Shown: positions 21,289 through 32,105, counted from the first letter of the stretch. The stretch: DNA of 64,000 nt from Tetraselmis striata (GCA_006384855.1 VCJN01000574.1:72001-136000); one strand, 5' to 3'. The notes: a model not told the origin generated them from the letters alone. Numbers and translations: made by a program.

Positions 21289-23105
21289 AAAATCAACATA
21301 GCAAGCCGCCTAAAAGCGGCCCGCATCCCGCATGAGGCGGGATGGATGAGTGATGCGTACACGGTTCAGAGTCCGGGCCACGCGTGCACGTGTGTGTGGG
21401 TGATCCTCGGACGTGCTGTGCAGCTTCGGCAACGGGATGGCAGACGAATCCGCGCCGTCTGATGAGGCAGCGAGCGCGCTCTCGAGCCGCCACCAGGCTC
21501 AGGACCCCGAGGAAATCTCTTGCGAGTAAGGCCACCTGGTGAGCCCGGGTGGTGCACCGAGTGCCCCGCGATGAGAGGGCACCCCGATCCGCAGTCAAGC
21601 ATGCGACACCGCGCACTGTGCCACACTGTAAGTACACGCGGATCGAAGCGCGCACCGTGCGGCGCACCCCCTTGCTCACCTCACCCACTGTGCCGAAGAC
21701 CATGCCCGTGTACTCCGATATATCTAGGATGTCTGGAAGAGGACCCTTATGCCCGGGCTCCGTGTTGTGCCATGCGCCGCATCCCGCGCTGCCAACCCCC
21801 GTTGTATGTCGCCCAACAAGGAGCACTCAAACCGATCCACAACCGTGGCCCGGGGCACTGCAGCGTACTTGATCCCGTACCGCATAGTCTTGAACTCCAG
21901 CAGCGAGGACTTCAAGCTCCGGGGATCATAGCTCCCGGTCACGACGTTGAACGCCGGAAGGGAGAGCTCTGCGTCCGGCACTAGGTCCTTGAGTTCATAT
22001 CCCTGGGTACTGTGTTGCCGAGAGGCACTGCGTGCTGGAACAAGTCATACATCTCCCGGCGTACAGCGATACCTAGGTCGTGAACACAGTGATCGCGGCA
22101 GGCATCTGCGATAGCGTCGTGCTGTACACTCCAGTGGGCGTCTCCAGATGCCGGGAGGTTCATGAGCGCGTCGCCGTATAGGTCAACAGTGACGGGGTTG
22201 TGCTCTATCGAGGGCAGAATGATCTGGCTCCCAACCACCGGGGACAAGCACGGGCTAGGCAAAAAGAAGTACCCGACACCGACCCCCCGCAGCTCATGCG
22301 GAGTCATGACCGTCTTCGCGGTGGGGATGGCCATTGTCCACATGCCTGACGCCGCGTCGAGCTGGTTGAACAATATCCGTTCCCCACATGTGACAGGGAG
22401 AGCGCACACCTCATTTCGAAGCCGAGAGTTGTTGGCCTGGTCTAGAAATGCCGTCAGCTCCTTTTGCGAGCCCGACGCAGCCTCCACTTCCCGCTCCATC
22501 ACGCGCGCATCTGCGTGAGGTGGCCAACAGTAGCCGCTTGGAGGCGGCCCCACGCCTCGCGCATCGCCGCGGCGTAGCTGCTCAACCCATGAGCATTGTT
22601 GAGGAAGTGGTCATACCGGCGGGCGGAAGAAGTTGCGTTATTGAAGCTGCCTCAGCCAAGTACGAACCCGAGCGATGGGTCGAAGAAACCAGGGGTGGGG
22701 GTGTTGGTGCCGGAGTTCCTAGTTAGGAACCTTGGGAGGATGTCATTCATGCAGCCGAAAAATGCGGCATCACGAACGGTAGCCATGCGGCGGATGCCAG
22801 CGCCCTTCAAACGAGTGGGGAGGTGAAGCCTGCTGCGCGCCCTGGCCACTGCATCCTCGCTCAAGGTAGCCGCCTCCGTTGCCATGGGGTCGGGTTCGTG
22901 CAAAAGCTCCGCTAGGAAATCGGTGACCACCGGATTTGTGTCGGTGCCGTACGCGGAGGGATCTAAAGATACCCCTAGCACTTGCTCGACCGCCGCGAGG
23001 ACGGTGGCATCCACTGCCTCCGCAAAGGCCTCCACCTCGGACGGAAGGTAGTTGCGGAGACAACACCCCGCCTTGTGGTGCATGCAATGCTTGAGCAGGG
23101 CCCAT
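21289..23105 (-). mobile_element. 5'-truncated LINE, copy B, longest of the family
   Basis: Reading leftwards from 23105 the element starts within the polyprotein (HKAGCCLRNYLPSEVEAFAE) and continues with VARARSRLHLPTRLKGAGIRR and DAAFFGCMNDILPRF. This is the post-polymerase region typical of algal LINE polyproteins, where the substrate-binding thumb gives way to a helical C-terminus. After a break at about 22520-22650 it covers the same region as copy A, ending in the twin hairpins (21344-21305). Copies A and B are more alike than either is to C; for example both read GATATGAACTCAAGGACC where C has GATGAGCTCAAGGACC. Several frameshifts make it inactive. Its 3' end faces the 3' end of copy A across about 120 bp. 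Confidence 0.8.
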
Positions 23106-23222
23106 AAACGACGTTCTGAAAAATGAGTTCCTGTGCGTCGGCAGCGCCGCCCGTAGCGGCTAAGGAGCGACTAAGCGACTAAGGATAGGTTTAGATTGTT
23201 TTTGTAGATTGTTTAGAGATGT

Positions 23223-23500
23223 GTTCTTGGGGTTTACCTTTTCCCCCTGCCCTTAGGGTATGCGGGTGCCGACACCAGTAGCGGTGCTTTCGCACGGGTG
23301 CAAAAACAGTGGTGCTTTAGCCTAGGTGCTTTGGCACTCACTAGTGCTTAAGTACTGAGAGCCGATGTTCGGCACTTTGCGTGCCGCCCACTACGGCGAG
23401 AACGGCGATCACCTCGTACCCATCAACTCTTATAAAAACATCATCGTCCGCTAGACTGGACCACTCTCTTAGACTTGTGCTGGCCTCCTGCCCGCACAAC
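23223..23500 (+). repeat. Left terminal direct repeat of the YR element
   Basis: It begins GTTCTTGGGGTTT and ends CTCCTGCCCGCACAAC. It contains four spaced copies of a palindromic GTGCTTTaGCAC word (23284, 23312, 23326 and 23344). The right copy at 26366-26644 differs by scattered substitutions and small indels, so the insertion is not recent. Confidence 0.85.
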
Positions 23501-23820
23501 ACTAACTCGCGGTTTCGTACCGTGCAAAGTGCCCATGCCTTCGGAAGCGTGACTAAACCTTCCACCCTCCGCTCGCGCTGCTACCACATGACCGGCTCAA
23601 GCCGAGGCTCTTCCTTTCTTTCTTCTCCACGCGGCTCTCTCTCTGACGACCCCTGTGCGATGACAGGGCGCGGCTCACCTATCGCCCCCAAGTTGGTCGA
23701 CGTCGGCAAGGCGGCGGCTGTCGAGGGCGCGTCGTTCTGAATGAACCAGGGCGCGTCGGAACGGCAGTTACTGACCACGACCCCATCGAGGCGGCGCGTC
23801 GTAAGGCGGAAGATATAAGA

Positions 23821-24712
23821 TTGAAGCAACTCATCCAGAAGCAGCTCTCCAAATTCTTCACCACACAAGATACTTCTATGCCGCCGGCAGCCGCCGGTGC
23901 AGCGGACGCCATTCCGGGCGGGAACGAGTCCCGCGCCGGTGGTATGGACAAGAACGTCCGTGCGCCCTTCGCCCCTTCGAGCGAACCGCACTACCTTAAT
24001 TGGAAACTCGCCCTCGCTACGGCTCTGCCAGGTTTCGAGAACACGAGGCCTCCCGACAGACTGCGACGCCCCGGGCTCTTCCTCATCGCCCTCGACCGTG
24101 TGGTCGAGTACCTGCTTGGTAACCCTCGCCTCAAGCCGGCAACAAATGAATACTACCACGTCGCGTGCTACGGGGCTTTCATTGCTGGCTCGACTACCAT
24201 CGAGCTGCGTAAGCTGTTGGCGGCGGCATGCGTCATCGATGGAATTGCCCCGGCCTTCGGGCAGCGGCTCGAGGCCATCGTCCACAGCATGGAGTCCATC
24301 GACGACGGCCGTCGGTTCCGTCTGGCGTACCTCCGCAAGCACCGGGATACACAGATGCACCACGGCGACACTTTTCGCGCTCGACGTCGTACGGGAGCGT
24401 TATTTCCGCCCCGGTACCGAGAACTTGGGGCCGCCCGAGTTCCCCGAGCTACTGGAGCTCTACAAGGACCGCGTCTACGACGCCAACATCGCGAGCGCCG
24501 CGAAAACCATCGCCCGCAAGGGCTTCGGCGGCGCCCTCCGGCGCAACGACCGCGGCCGGGAAGGTGGCGGCGGCAGGCGCGAAAACTTCAAGACTACGCG
24601 CCCGGTGCGCGAGCCGGTGGCGCCACGAGCTACCTTTGCAAAGGACGCCACCAAGGACTTTGGTAGGAGCAAGGCAAAGGTTGAGCCCCCTCCGGTCGAC
24701 AAGGCCGAATGA
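23821..24712 (+). pseudogene. gag-like protein of the DIRS-like element
   Basis: The frame contains a basic helical start (RLKQLIQKQLSKFF), a central folded region (HYLNWKLALATALPGF, LFLIALDRVVEYLLG, YYHVACYGAFIAGSTTIELR) and, after a one-base shift at the TTTT near 24370, VVRERYFRPGTENLGPPEF. It then has a GR-rich basic tail (GREGGGGRRENFK) ending at a stop at 24710-24712. The basic tail without a CCHC knuckle suits nucleic-acid binding by gag proteins of this group. The exact start is uncertain because the frame is open upstream of 23821; the first in-frame ATG downstream is at about 23878. Apart from the single frameshift it is well preserved. Confidence 0.6.
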
Positions 24713-25301
24713 TGGGGTGCTCCGCCGTGTCGACCCCCGGCAGCTGCGTTTCGAGGACACGCCTCCGGGCGCGCCTTCCGGGAAACGCTGCACTGGAGTC
24801 GTCGGCATGAGCGGGACTCTCTCACCACTGACCCTCCCACGCGAGCTGTCATCCTCCCTTAAACCCCGCCAGGATCAACCACTCTGGCGCTACCCTGTCC
24901 TTCAACATCTACATCACGAAATTACACCAACTCACTCTTCTGGCGCGCCCCCCCCCGACCTGCCACGCTAACCCTCTTTAACCATCGTCAACGCGGCGGC
25001 CTCTCGCAGGCAGCTAGACGAGCCCGGTACTCACGCGACGCTCGCGCTACGAGGTCAGCGGCTACAATACCCTGCCGTCATGGCATCAGCTTCGTGCCGC
25101 CCCTGATTCGGCTAACACCAACCGGAGAGAGTCACCCTCAGACCCGGCCGCGGCGTGCGGCGCGTTCCGGCGTGTCCACCGCACCACGAAGACACCTACC
25201 TACTTCATCGCCGACGCCGCAGCAAAGACTCCCCGGAGCGCGCTCGTGCGAGGCAACATCGAGACTCTCTACGGCACAGACGACTGGGCGCCAAGGTGCC
25301 C

Positions 25302-26290
25302 GATATGCTGACTACTTCGCTCACGGCCAGTATCTACTCCAACTGCGAAGGCAAGATTCGCCTCTTCGCCGAGTTTTGCATCGATGAGGAAGGCCCCCCC
25401 CCCCCCCCCCCCCGGGACTGCACCGAGGCTACCTACGTCCGCTACCTCGCCTGGATCGCGGAGCGCGGCACCATCGGTGCCGGCTCTCTGCAACCCTACC
25501 TCTCAGCCATCAACACTTTTCTGCGTCACACCGGTCAAGATGACGCCCCGGCCACCGGCCCAACCATCAGCGACATGAAGCGCGCACATCAAATCCGTCA
25601 GCTCAAGACTAGCGAGGAGCTGCGCCTTGCCCCCCTTCCATGTGACGTTATCACCAACATCTTTGACGACCTTGCAAATCTTCCCATGACCACCCCCGGC
25701 TACGGAACCATCGTCCGCGAGGGCGCCGCGGTATGCTCAACATTTATGTTCTACTCCCGTGTCGAGTCCAACGTCTCTTGCCGACTCCGCGACATGGCCG
25801 TGGACCCCATAACATCACCCTCTACGTCAACCGCGAGAAGAGGAGACATCGCAAGCGTCGAGACGGGTTCAAGCCGCTACTCCAAATCCCTGCCACCGCC
25901 GTGTCCGCGTGGACAACCCTTCTCCGCCGCTTCATCGCTTACCGCGACGCAGCGTTCCGGGCAACCCCCTTCGCCCAGCAACCGGACACATTCTTGGCGC
26001 TCCCTAGCGACATGACTACACCGCCCCTCACATGGAACGCCTCCGCCGCCCTCGGCGACTGGCTCACGCGGGCCGTCGCCCGCATCAATCGACCCCCCCC
26101 CCCCCCCCCCCCCCCCCCCCGCCCCCGAAGGATTCGTGTGGACCTCGCACTCCTTACGGAAGGGCGCGGCGTCTGACGCAAATGTTGTAGGCGTGCCCCT
26201 GGATAAAATCCGCCACTGAGGTGGGTGGACCCGCAATTCTGCAGTAATCAACGACTACATCGACTGGACGACGCTTCCTAGTACCCACGC
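25302..26290 (+). pseudogene. Tyrosine recombinase with R-H-R-Y residues, broken
   Basis: The N-terminal core-binding domain reads IRLFAEFCIDEE, then YVRYLAWIAERGTIGAGSLQ and YLSAINTFLRHTG. The catalytic domain follows: the first Arg in FYSRVESNVSCRLRDM (about 25752), then after a one-base shift near 25808 NITLYVNREKRRH. After a C28 run it resumes in a third frame with TSHSLRKGAAS (His-x-x-Arg, about 26145) and NSAVINDYIDWT (nucleophile Tyr, about 26250). A TGA lies between the HxxR box and the GGW motif. An in-frame C20 run (25394-25413) adds a poly-Pro insert in the core-binding domain that the sister copy at 44 kb lacks. All four catalytic positions are recognisable but the gene cannot be read through. 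Confidence 0.78.
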
Positions 26291-26365
26291 CGCCGCACTT
26301 GTCTTCGGCTGGCTCTCTCCCCATGTGGTCCTTCGCAGCCTTCTCGACAGCACTAGCACTCGACA

Positions 26366-26644
26366 GTTCTTGGGGTTTCCTTTCCCCCCTGCTTTTAGGG
26401 TATGCTGGATGCCGACACCAGTACTGGTGCTTTAGCACGGGTGCAAAAACATTGGTGCTTTAGCACATGTGCTGTGGCACTCACTAGTGCTTTAGTGTCG
26501 ACAGCCGATGTACGGCACTTCGCGTGCCACCCACTACGGCGAGAGCGGCTGTCACCCCGTACCCATCAAATCTTATTATAAAACCATCATCGTCCGCTAG
26601 ACTGGACCACTCTTAGTTTTGTGCTGGCCTCCTGCCCGCACAAC
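26366..26644 (+). repeat. Right terminal direct repeat of the YR element
   Basis: It matches 23223-23500 end to end, starting about 75 bp after the recombinase reading stops. The palindromic GTGCTTTAGCAC words are at 26427, 26455, 26469 and 26487, the first two being perfect. Confidence 0.85.
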
Positions 26645-27129
26645 CCGCCCTCCCTCCCTTTTTTGCGGCTCTTTGCCGCGAGTACCCACCCTTTCCGTGT
26701 AACTAGGCCTGCGAACTTTTTGGCTAATCTTCCCTGCCTACCTCCCTTTTGATGAAACATCCGCGCTACTACAGCATTAGGCCAGTAAGAATTGTTAGTG
26801 TGTTTTAGGTACCCCCCCCCCCCCTCCCGCCCCTCTCTAATCTCACCCGCCCCTCCATAAGTTTTGTAGCTGGCTGATGTACTGTGTAAAGTACTATCGC
26901 CATAAGTGTCCAGGGGAAAGTGCTGCAATTGTCCATATATTGTTTAGGGGGCAGCTGCCATACATGTAGGTGTGCATATCAAGGCATGAGGGCAGCATTC
27001 ATAGCAGAAACCACACGATTAAAGTAATGTTCTATGGCTGCCACGGCCCCTACTTCTAGCGTGTGCCCACCATACAAATGGTCATATATTTGATGTGAGT
27101 GTTGGCTGCTACTGCATGCTGCCTGTCTA
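26645..27129. other. Spacer, no gene seen
   Basis: Contains a C13 run (26812-26824) and T- and C-rich sequence. No coding or RNA feature recognised. Confidence 0.5.
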
Positions 27130-28960
27130 GGTGGCGCTGCGCCTCCTTTCCCGCTCCAATTGTTGCAGCTTGCTCTTGCCATTAGCTGCACATCCTTTGC
27201 ATAGATGCATCTCTCTGTTATTGTCCACACATGTCTGGCACATAGGCAGCAAATTCCTCAGTATGGGTGATAGTTGTTGGTCAATGAAGGCGCCATCTTT
27301 GTCTTGGGATGTGCATGCGCAACTGGCATCACACAGCATAGGATCCAGTTCGATCTCTGCGTCTTCACCATAGGTCGTGTGCTGCTTTGCGCTGCTGTAG
27401 AACCCTGACTCCACATCTTGGTCACAAGTGAGCGGTCGTCGCACAGAAATGCAAAGTGCATGGGGTGGTCTGGATCAAGGGGTTGCATGCCACAAACATA
27501 CGTGGTTGATGCCATGGCATCCTGCCGGGCCTGATTGGCCAACAACACGCAAGTATCATGGCATGTATTCAATACACCGGTGTAAAGTCCAAAATGTAAA
27601 TACATTTACCAAATGTGTCAAGCAAGATGTGCACAGCACACCCACCTGCTGGCAGCCAGCTCTGCTTGGAAATGGTTCAGCTGACTTCAGACATGTTGAT
27701 TGGCGCCTTGGTGGAGTAGATACATCTCGACTTCCTGCAGCATGTCTCGTTGCAAAGCACCTGCCCCCTGATGTTTGCAATGTTGCCAATGCTAAAGTTT
27801 TTCCGGTTGGGGATATGAAATGGATCTTGGACAGTAGCGTCTTACTCGCTACATGCGCCGCCTGGTGAACACGGTTGGCAGCAACGCTTTGTCCTACTCG
27901 ACAAGCGGCAGGAGGGCTACCGCTTGACATCCAGGGGCACGAGTAGAAGCACTACCAGCAGGCGGTGGTGCCTTCCGAGGTGCCCGCATGGTGTTAGTGC
28001 GGGCAGCCTTGATGGGTTGGTGCTCGTCTGCGAAGGCCTGCGACTGGGACTCCATGAATGACATGTACTGGAATTCAGCCTCTCTGTCCTCTTTACCGCC
28101 GTCACTATCTGGCACAGGGGCTGTCTTGAGGATGGGAAGGGGCTGCCGAGAGTAGGACGGAGGGAGCAACCGACAGCGCGGGCCGTGTAGGGTTGTTCGA
28201 GAGAGGGGACGGTTCAGGACGATGCACACTACGTGGAGACAGTGCATGAAGTAGGGAAGGCAAGCTAGCAAGTTCGAGCAAAGGAAAGCATACTACATAG
28301 GTTAATACGTGCCTGAGTTCACGGGGTCCGACATCACGTCGAACATTGCCCTTGCGAGAGAAAACACAGCCGAAGCTACATGCTGCAGAAATGTCCAAGA
28401 AATGTCCCCTCAACGGCAGCCTCCGCTTTTGCACACCCAGCCTTGCGCTCTTTTAGCCAGTCCAAAATCAGGTTGTGAAGCCTCGCATCTCTGGGGGATC
28501 TTGCTGCATGGTAGTGCATGCCTTTGCTGCTAGATAGTTATTTGAGCTGCTAGCAAACAAGGCAGTGGCGTCGGCCACCCCAGTGCGGGCGCGTCGGACC
28601 TCATGTAGCGTAACGTCGAACTTGAAGTGCCGAGTGGGCGCCTCTTCCATCACATCCCACAAATTGACCTGAAACATGCGGCTGCCACTGGACTCGCCAG
28701 TCACACGCCGCCTCGTCTTGCCCAAGGATGGCGAGCTGAACAACTCATGCTCCACGACGACCAATGCAATGTGCTCAACGAGCTCAAAGGACAGGCTACT
28801 GTCCATGTCGTTCACTGCATACTCTAGCATGCCGCGCACGGTACGGGCCTCTAGCCAATCCTACTCTAGGGGATAGAGCACGGGCCTGGCGGAAAGCGCC
28901 ATGCCGTCCCACTTCACCTCCACCTTCACGGTGTGCCTGGTGGATACCGGCATGGTATCA
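27130..28960 (-). pseudogene. Decayed coding tract of unknown family
   Basis: Several minus-strand segments have protein-like composition but change frame repeatedly. From right to left: HTVKVEVKWDGMALSARPV (about 28937-28880); GMLEYAVNDMDSSLSFELVE with LWDVMEEAPTRHFKFDVTL (28839-28590); LHNLILDWLKERKAGCAKAE (about 28490-28430); EAEFQYMSFMESQSQAFADE (about 28083-28020); DPFHIPNRKNFSIGNIANIR (about 27832-27773); and the Cys-rich SPILRNLLPMCQTCVDNNRE (about 27270-27200). An early in-frame stop follows VLYPLE. Either an intron-bearing gene or a mobile-element protein in decay is possible. I do not recognise the family, and no catalytic motif is evident. Confidence 0.35.
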
Positions 28961-29343
28961 GCTATCTAAGCCGAAGGCTGGCGACGTGAGGTATGTAGGC
29001 GTGGTTATTGTAATAGACTGATAGGTATTTGCACTCGGGCCGATAGCAGCATGCCCGCCTAGCCTCGCCGGCGGCGGCAGTGCTGGTGAGGGTTGTGCGG
29101 TGCGTACCCGTACGGTACGGCGGTTAGGTGGAGCCGGTAAGAAAAGCGGAAAGTACCATCATCAAAACTTTGGGCCAGACAGGGCCATCTACCTAATCCC
29201 CCCTCCGCCCCCCCCCCCCCCCCCCCCCCCCGCCCGTTCTGTTTCCAGTAGCGAGATATGACACCTAAAACACACTAACAATACTTACCGGCCTTAAACG
29301 AGTACCAGTGCCATCAGTACCAGTACCAGTAGGTTACCAGTAG
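28961..29343. other. Spacer with C24 run and GTACC words
   Basis: No gene seen. A C24 run lies at 29208-29231 and short permuted ACCAGTA/GTACC words lead into the truncated start of LINE copy C. Confidence 0.5.
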
Positions 29344-30682
29344 TAACGCAAATTCTTCCGCCCGCCAGTATGACCACTTCCTCAACGATGCTCATGGGTC
29401 GGACAGCTACGCCGCGGAGATGCGCGAGGCGTGGGGCCGCCTCCAAGCGGCTATTGCTGGCCATCTCGGCGACGCAGATGCACGCCAGATGGAGCGGGAA
29501 GTGGAGGCTGCGTCGGGCTCTCAAAAGGAGCTGACGGCATTTCTAGACCAGGCCAACAACTCTCGGCTTCGAAATGAGGTGTGCGCTCTCCCCGCCACAT
29601 GTAGGGAACGGATCTTGTTCAACCAGCTCGACGTGGCGTCATGCATGTGGACAGTGGCCATCCCCACCGCGCGGACAGCCATGACTCCGCATGAGCTGCG
29701 GGAGGTCGCTGCCGGGTACTTCTTTCTGCCTAGCCCGTGCTTGGCCCCGGTGGTTGGGTGCCAAATCATTTTGCCCTCGACAGAGCACAACCCCGTCATT
29801 GTTGATCTATACGGCGACGCGCTCATGAACCTCCCGGCGCTTGGAGACGCTCACTGGCGTGTACAGCACGACGCTATCGCAGATGCCTTCCGCGATCACT
29901 GTGTTCACGACCTAGGTATGGCAGTACGGCGGGAGGTGGATGACTTGTTCCAGCACGCAGTGCCTCTCGGCAACACCGTACCCAGGGATGAGCTCAAGGA
30001 CCTAGTGCTGGACGCAGAGCTCTCCCTTCCGGCGTTCAACGTCGTGACCGGGAGCTATGATCCCCGGAGCTTGAAGTCGACGCTGTTGGAGTTCAAGACT
30101 ATGCGGTACGGGGTCAAGTACACTTCAGTGCCCCGGGCCACGGCTGTGGATCGGTTTGAGCGCTCCCTGTTGGGCGACATAAAACGGAGGTTGGCTGCGC
30201 GGGATGCGGCGTGGCACAACACAGAGCCCGGACAGAAGGGTCCTCTTCGAGACATCCTGGATATGTCGGAGTACACGGGCATGGTCTTCGGCACAGTGGG
30301 TGAGGTGAGCAAGGGGGTGCACCGCACAGTGCGTGGTATCGTATGCTTGGCTGCGGATCGGGGTGCCCTCTCATCACGGGGCACTCGGTGCATCACCCGG
30401 GCTCACCAGGAGGCCTTGCTCGCAAGAGATATCCTCGGGGTCCTGAGCTTGGTGGCCGCTTGAGAGCGCGCTCGCTGCCTCATCAGACGGCGCAGATTCG
30501 TCTGCCATCCCGTTGCTGAAGCTGCACAGCACGTCCAGCACGTCCGAGCACGTCCGAGGATCACCCACACACACACATGTGCTCGCGTGACCCGGACTCT
30601 GAACCGTGCGCGCATCACTCATCCATCCCGCCTTATGCGGGATGCGGGCCGCTTTTAGGCGGCTTGCTGTGTTGATTTTCTA
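29344..30682 (+). mobile_element. 5'-truncated LINE, copy C, best-preserved frame
   Basis: One frame of 347 codons (29420-30463) is intact and defines the family's C-terminal region. It runs from EVEAASGSQKELTAFLDQAN through PHELREVAAGYFFLPSPCLA and IADAFRDHCVHDLGMAVRRE to RDILDMSEYTGMVFGTVGEV and ITRAHQEALLARDI. No polymerase YxDD box is included because the copy starts downstream of it, at a sharp boundary near 29344. Beyond the stop come the twin hairpins (30624-30663) and TTGATTTTCT. Compared with A and B it lacks a short block around 30330, a deletion near GTGCGTGGTATCG. The intact frame suggests a relatively young insertion. Confidence 0.8.
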
Positions 30683-31129
30683 ATTCTGTGGAACTGTCCT
30701 TTTTGTAATTCACACCAGTAGGACTTCAGGCAGCTTTATGATTCAGGCAGCGTCAAGTTGCACGTGAGATGAATTGTTTTTCGCCCCCGGGACAGGGCTG
30801 GCACCAGTGAAACCCTTGCTGCAGCGTCTATCTACGACGGCCGTTTCGGCAGCGATCGAGATCGGAATACCTGTATGCCCTTGGTAGGCGACGCTCGGTC
30901 ATAGTCAAGAAAATTGCCGAAGGTTCTGCAAGACTAACTGAAGGCTAGTTCCGAAAATTCCAACGTTGGATCACCGTCTAAAACACTGCAATCATCATAC
31001 TACCCGGCACTGACCACGGAAGGTCCGCCCTATATTCGTTTCGGCGTCGGCACATTCAAGTACTGATGCGAGTTGGGGCAAGCCCCGACCCCCGGAGCAA
31101 AGCATTTTGGGCGTGCGGTAGCGACTGCT
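30683..31129. other. Spacer made partly of dispersed repeats
   Basis: The segment TGTCCTTTTTGTAATTCACA (about 30698) recurs at about 56220. The segment 30781-30842 is an inverted copy of 56594-56657, with GGTTTCACTGGTGCCAG as its core on the other strand. No gene seen. Confidence 0.6.
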
Positions 31130-31450
31130 ACATGTGCAACAAAAGAAGGCTGCAAAGTGAGGGGGGGGGGGGGGGGGGGGGGGGGGGCGACGCCATAGCA
31201 GCATAGCTGGAAAATTTCCCATTCCCAGTAAAATCCAGGGCGCCGTGGAGGGAGTGGGGGAAACCGCACAAAATAAAGGCAGCAACGTCCTCAGGTGTTG
31301 ACGGCATAACCCGGCTACCAATAAAATCCCTGAACTCCGGACGAACTAACCACGCCAAATTATGACGGCGATACCGCCACGGCCCCACCGTGGGCACTCT
31401 ACCAACATATGCTCGATGATAGTCTCAGGTTCACCCCCGCCACATGCAGG
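31130..31450 (-). pseudogene. LINE C-terminal zinc-knuckle fragment, different family
   Basis: Reading leftwards from about 31449: CPACGGGEPETIIEHMLVEC fits the C-x2-C-x(n)-H-x4-C knuckle that follows the RNase H domain in many LINE polyproteins. After a one-base break in a GGTGGGG stretch come RYRRHNLAWLVRPEFRDFIG and PSTPEDVAAFILCG, a typical terminal helix set. A G27 run (31161-31187) lies inside the frame as a poly-Pro insert. Only the terminal ~100 residues remain. It differs from copies A-D and from the 43 kb element. Confidence 0.6.
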
Positions 31451-32105
31451 GCAGTGTTCAAGGAACCGCTAAGGCATTGCACGAATCCGGGCCAATCGGC
31501 GGGCAGGGGGACTTACTCGGCGGGTGCGTAATTGTATCATCATGTGCAGCCCGGGCCACATCCCCCGCGGGGACACCCACACCGTACTGTGGCAACGGGT
31601 TTGGCGCACAATATACGCCTGGACATCGATACCCCAGGTTTTTGTGAGTGCTAACGATGCCGACGGCTCGTAACGCGCCCACACCGGTTCCCACACCGAT
31701 ATGATTATTTGTTTAGCGGCATTGCGCGCGGCTAGTGACCGCCACTCCAGTGAGATTTGTACTAATATAATCCTTACAGGTAGTTGTTTCCTTGTTATTT
31801 CTTGTTGCTTGCGCTTTTGTATTTATCCAAACCAGTACAGGGTACCCGTACCACGGCGCCGGCGGAGTCGTACAATAACAGTCGCGTGGGCGGCGGCACG
31901 TAGTTTGCCGATATATAAATCCTTACAGTCGGGTGATCCTGAGACGCGGTACCGGCACTGCACGACCCTGCCCTGGCAGTCAGCACTGGAGGCGAAGCGC
32001 TCATTTGCTTGCAGTCGACCCAGCGTGTGGTTCCTCCTTACCACCGTGGGCGCCTGTCTAGTTACCTCTCCCCTGTTTGATCTGGTATCGTGCCGGGGCA
32101 GCGGA
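31451..32105. other. 5' flank of the nucleolar-protein-like gene
   Basis: Two AATCCTTACAG words (about 31769 and 31919) and GGTACC words occur here. The frame of the downstream gene is open as far back as 31701 without good codon usage, so I place the start at 32106. No clear core promoter element was identified. Confidence 0.4.

Larger units (their letters stand above)
23223..26644 (+). mobile_element. DIRS-like tyrosine-recombinase retroelement, internally deleted
   Basis: Near-identical ~278-bp direct repeats (23223-23500 and 26366-26644) bracket a gag-like frame and a tyrosine recombinase (YR). Between them there is no reverse transcriptase, RNase H or methyltransferase: only about 600 bp separate the two coding segments. 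The element is therefore non-autonomous or deleted. YR coding in place of an integrase, together with terminal direct repeats, points to the DIRS/Ngaro/PAT group rather than Ty1 or Ty3. A Crypton cannot be excluded, but a Crypton should lack a gag-like frame. A second, more damaged member lies at 44200-46090 (-). Confidence 0.72.

Noticed and set aside
23581-24363. 260-codon minus-strand open frame
   Set aside because: It is antisense to the gag-like frame, which has the coherent basic tail and the neighbouring recombinase.
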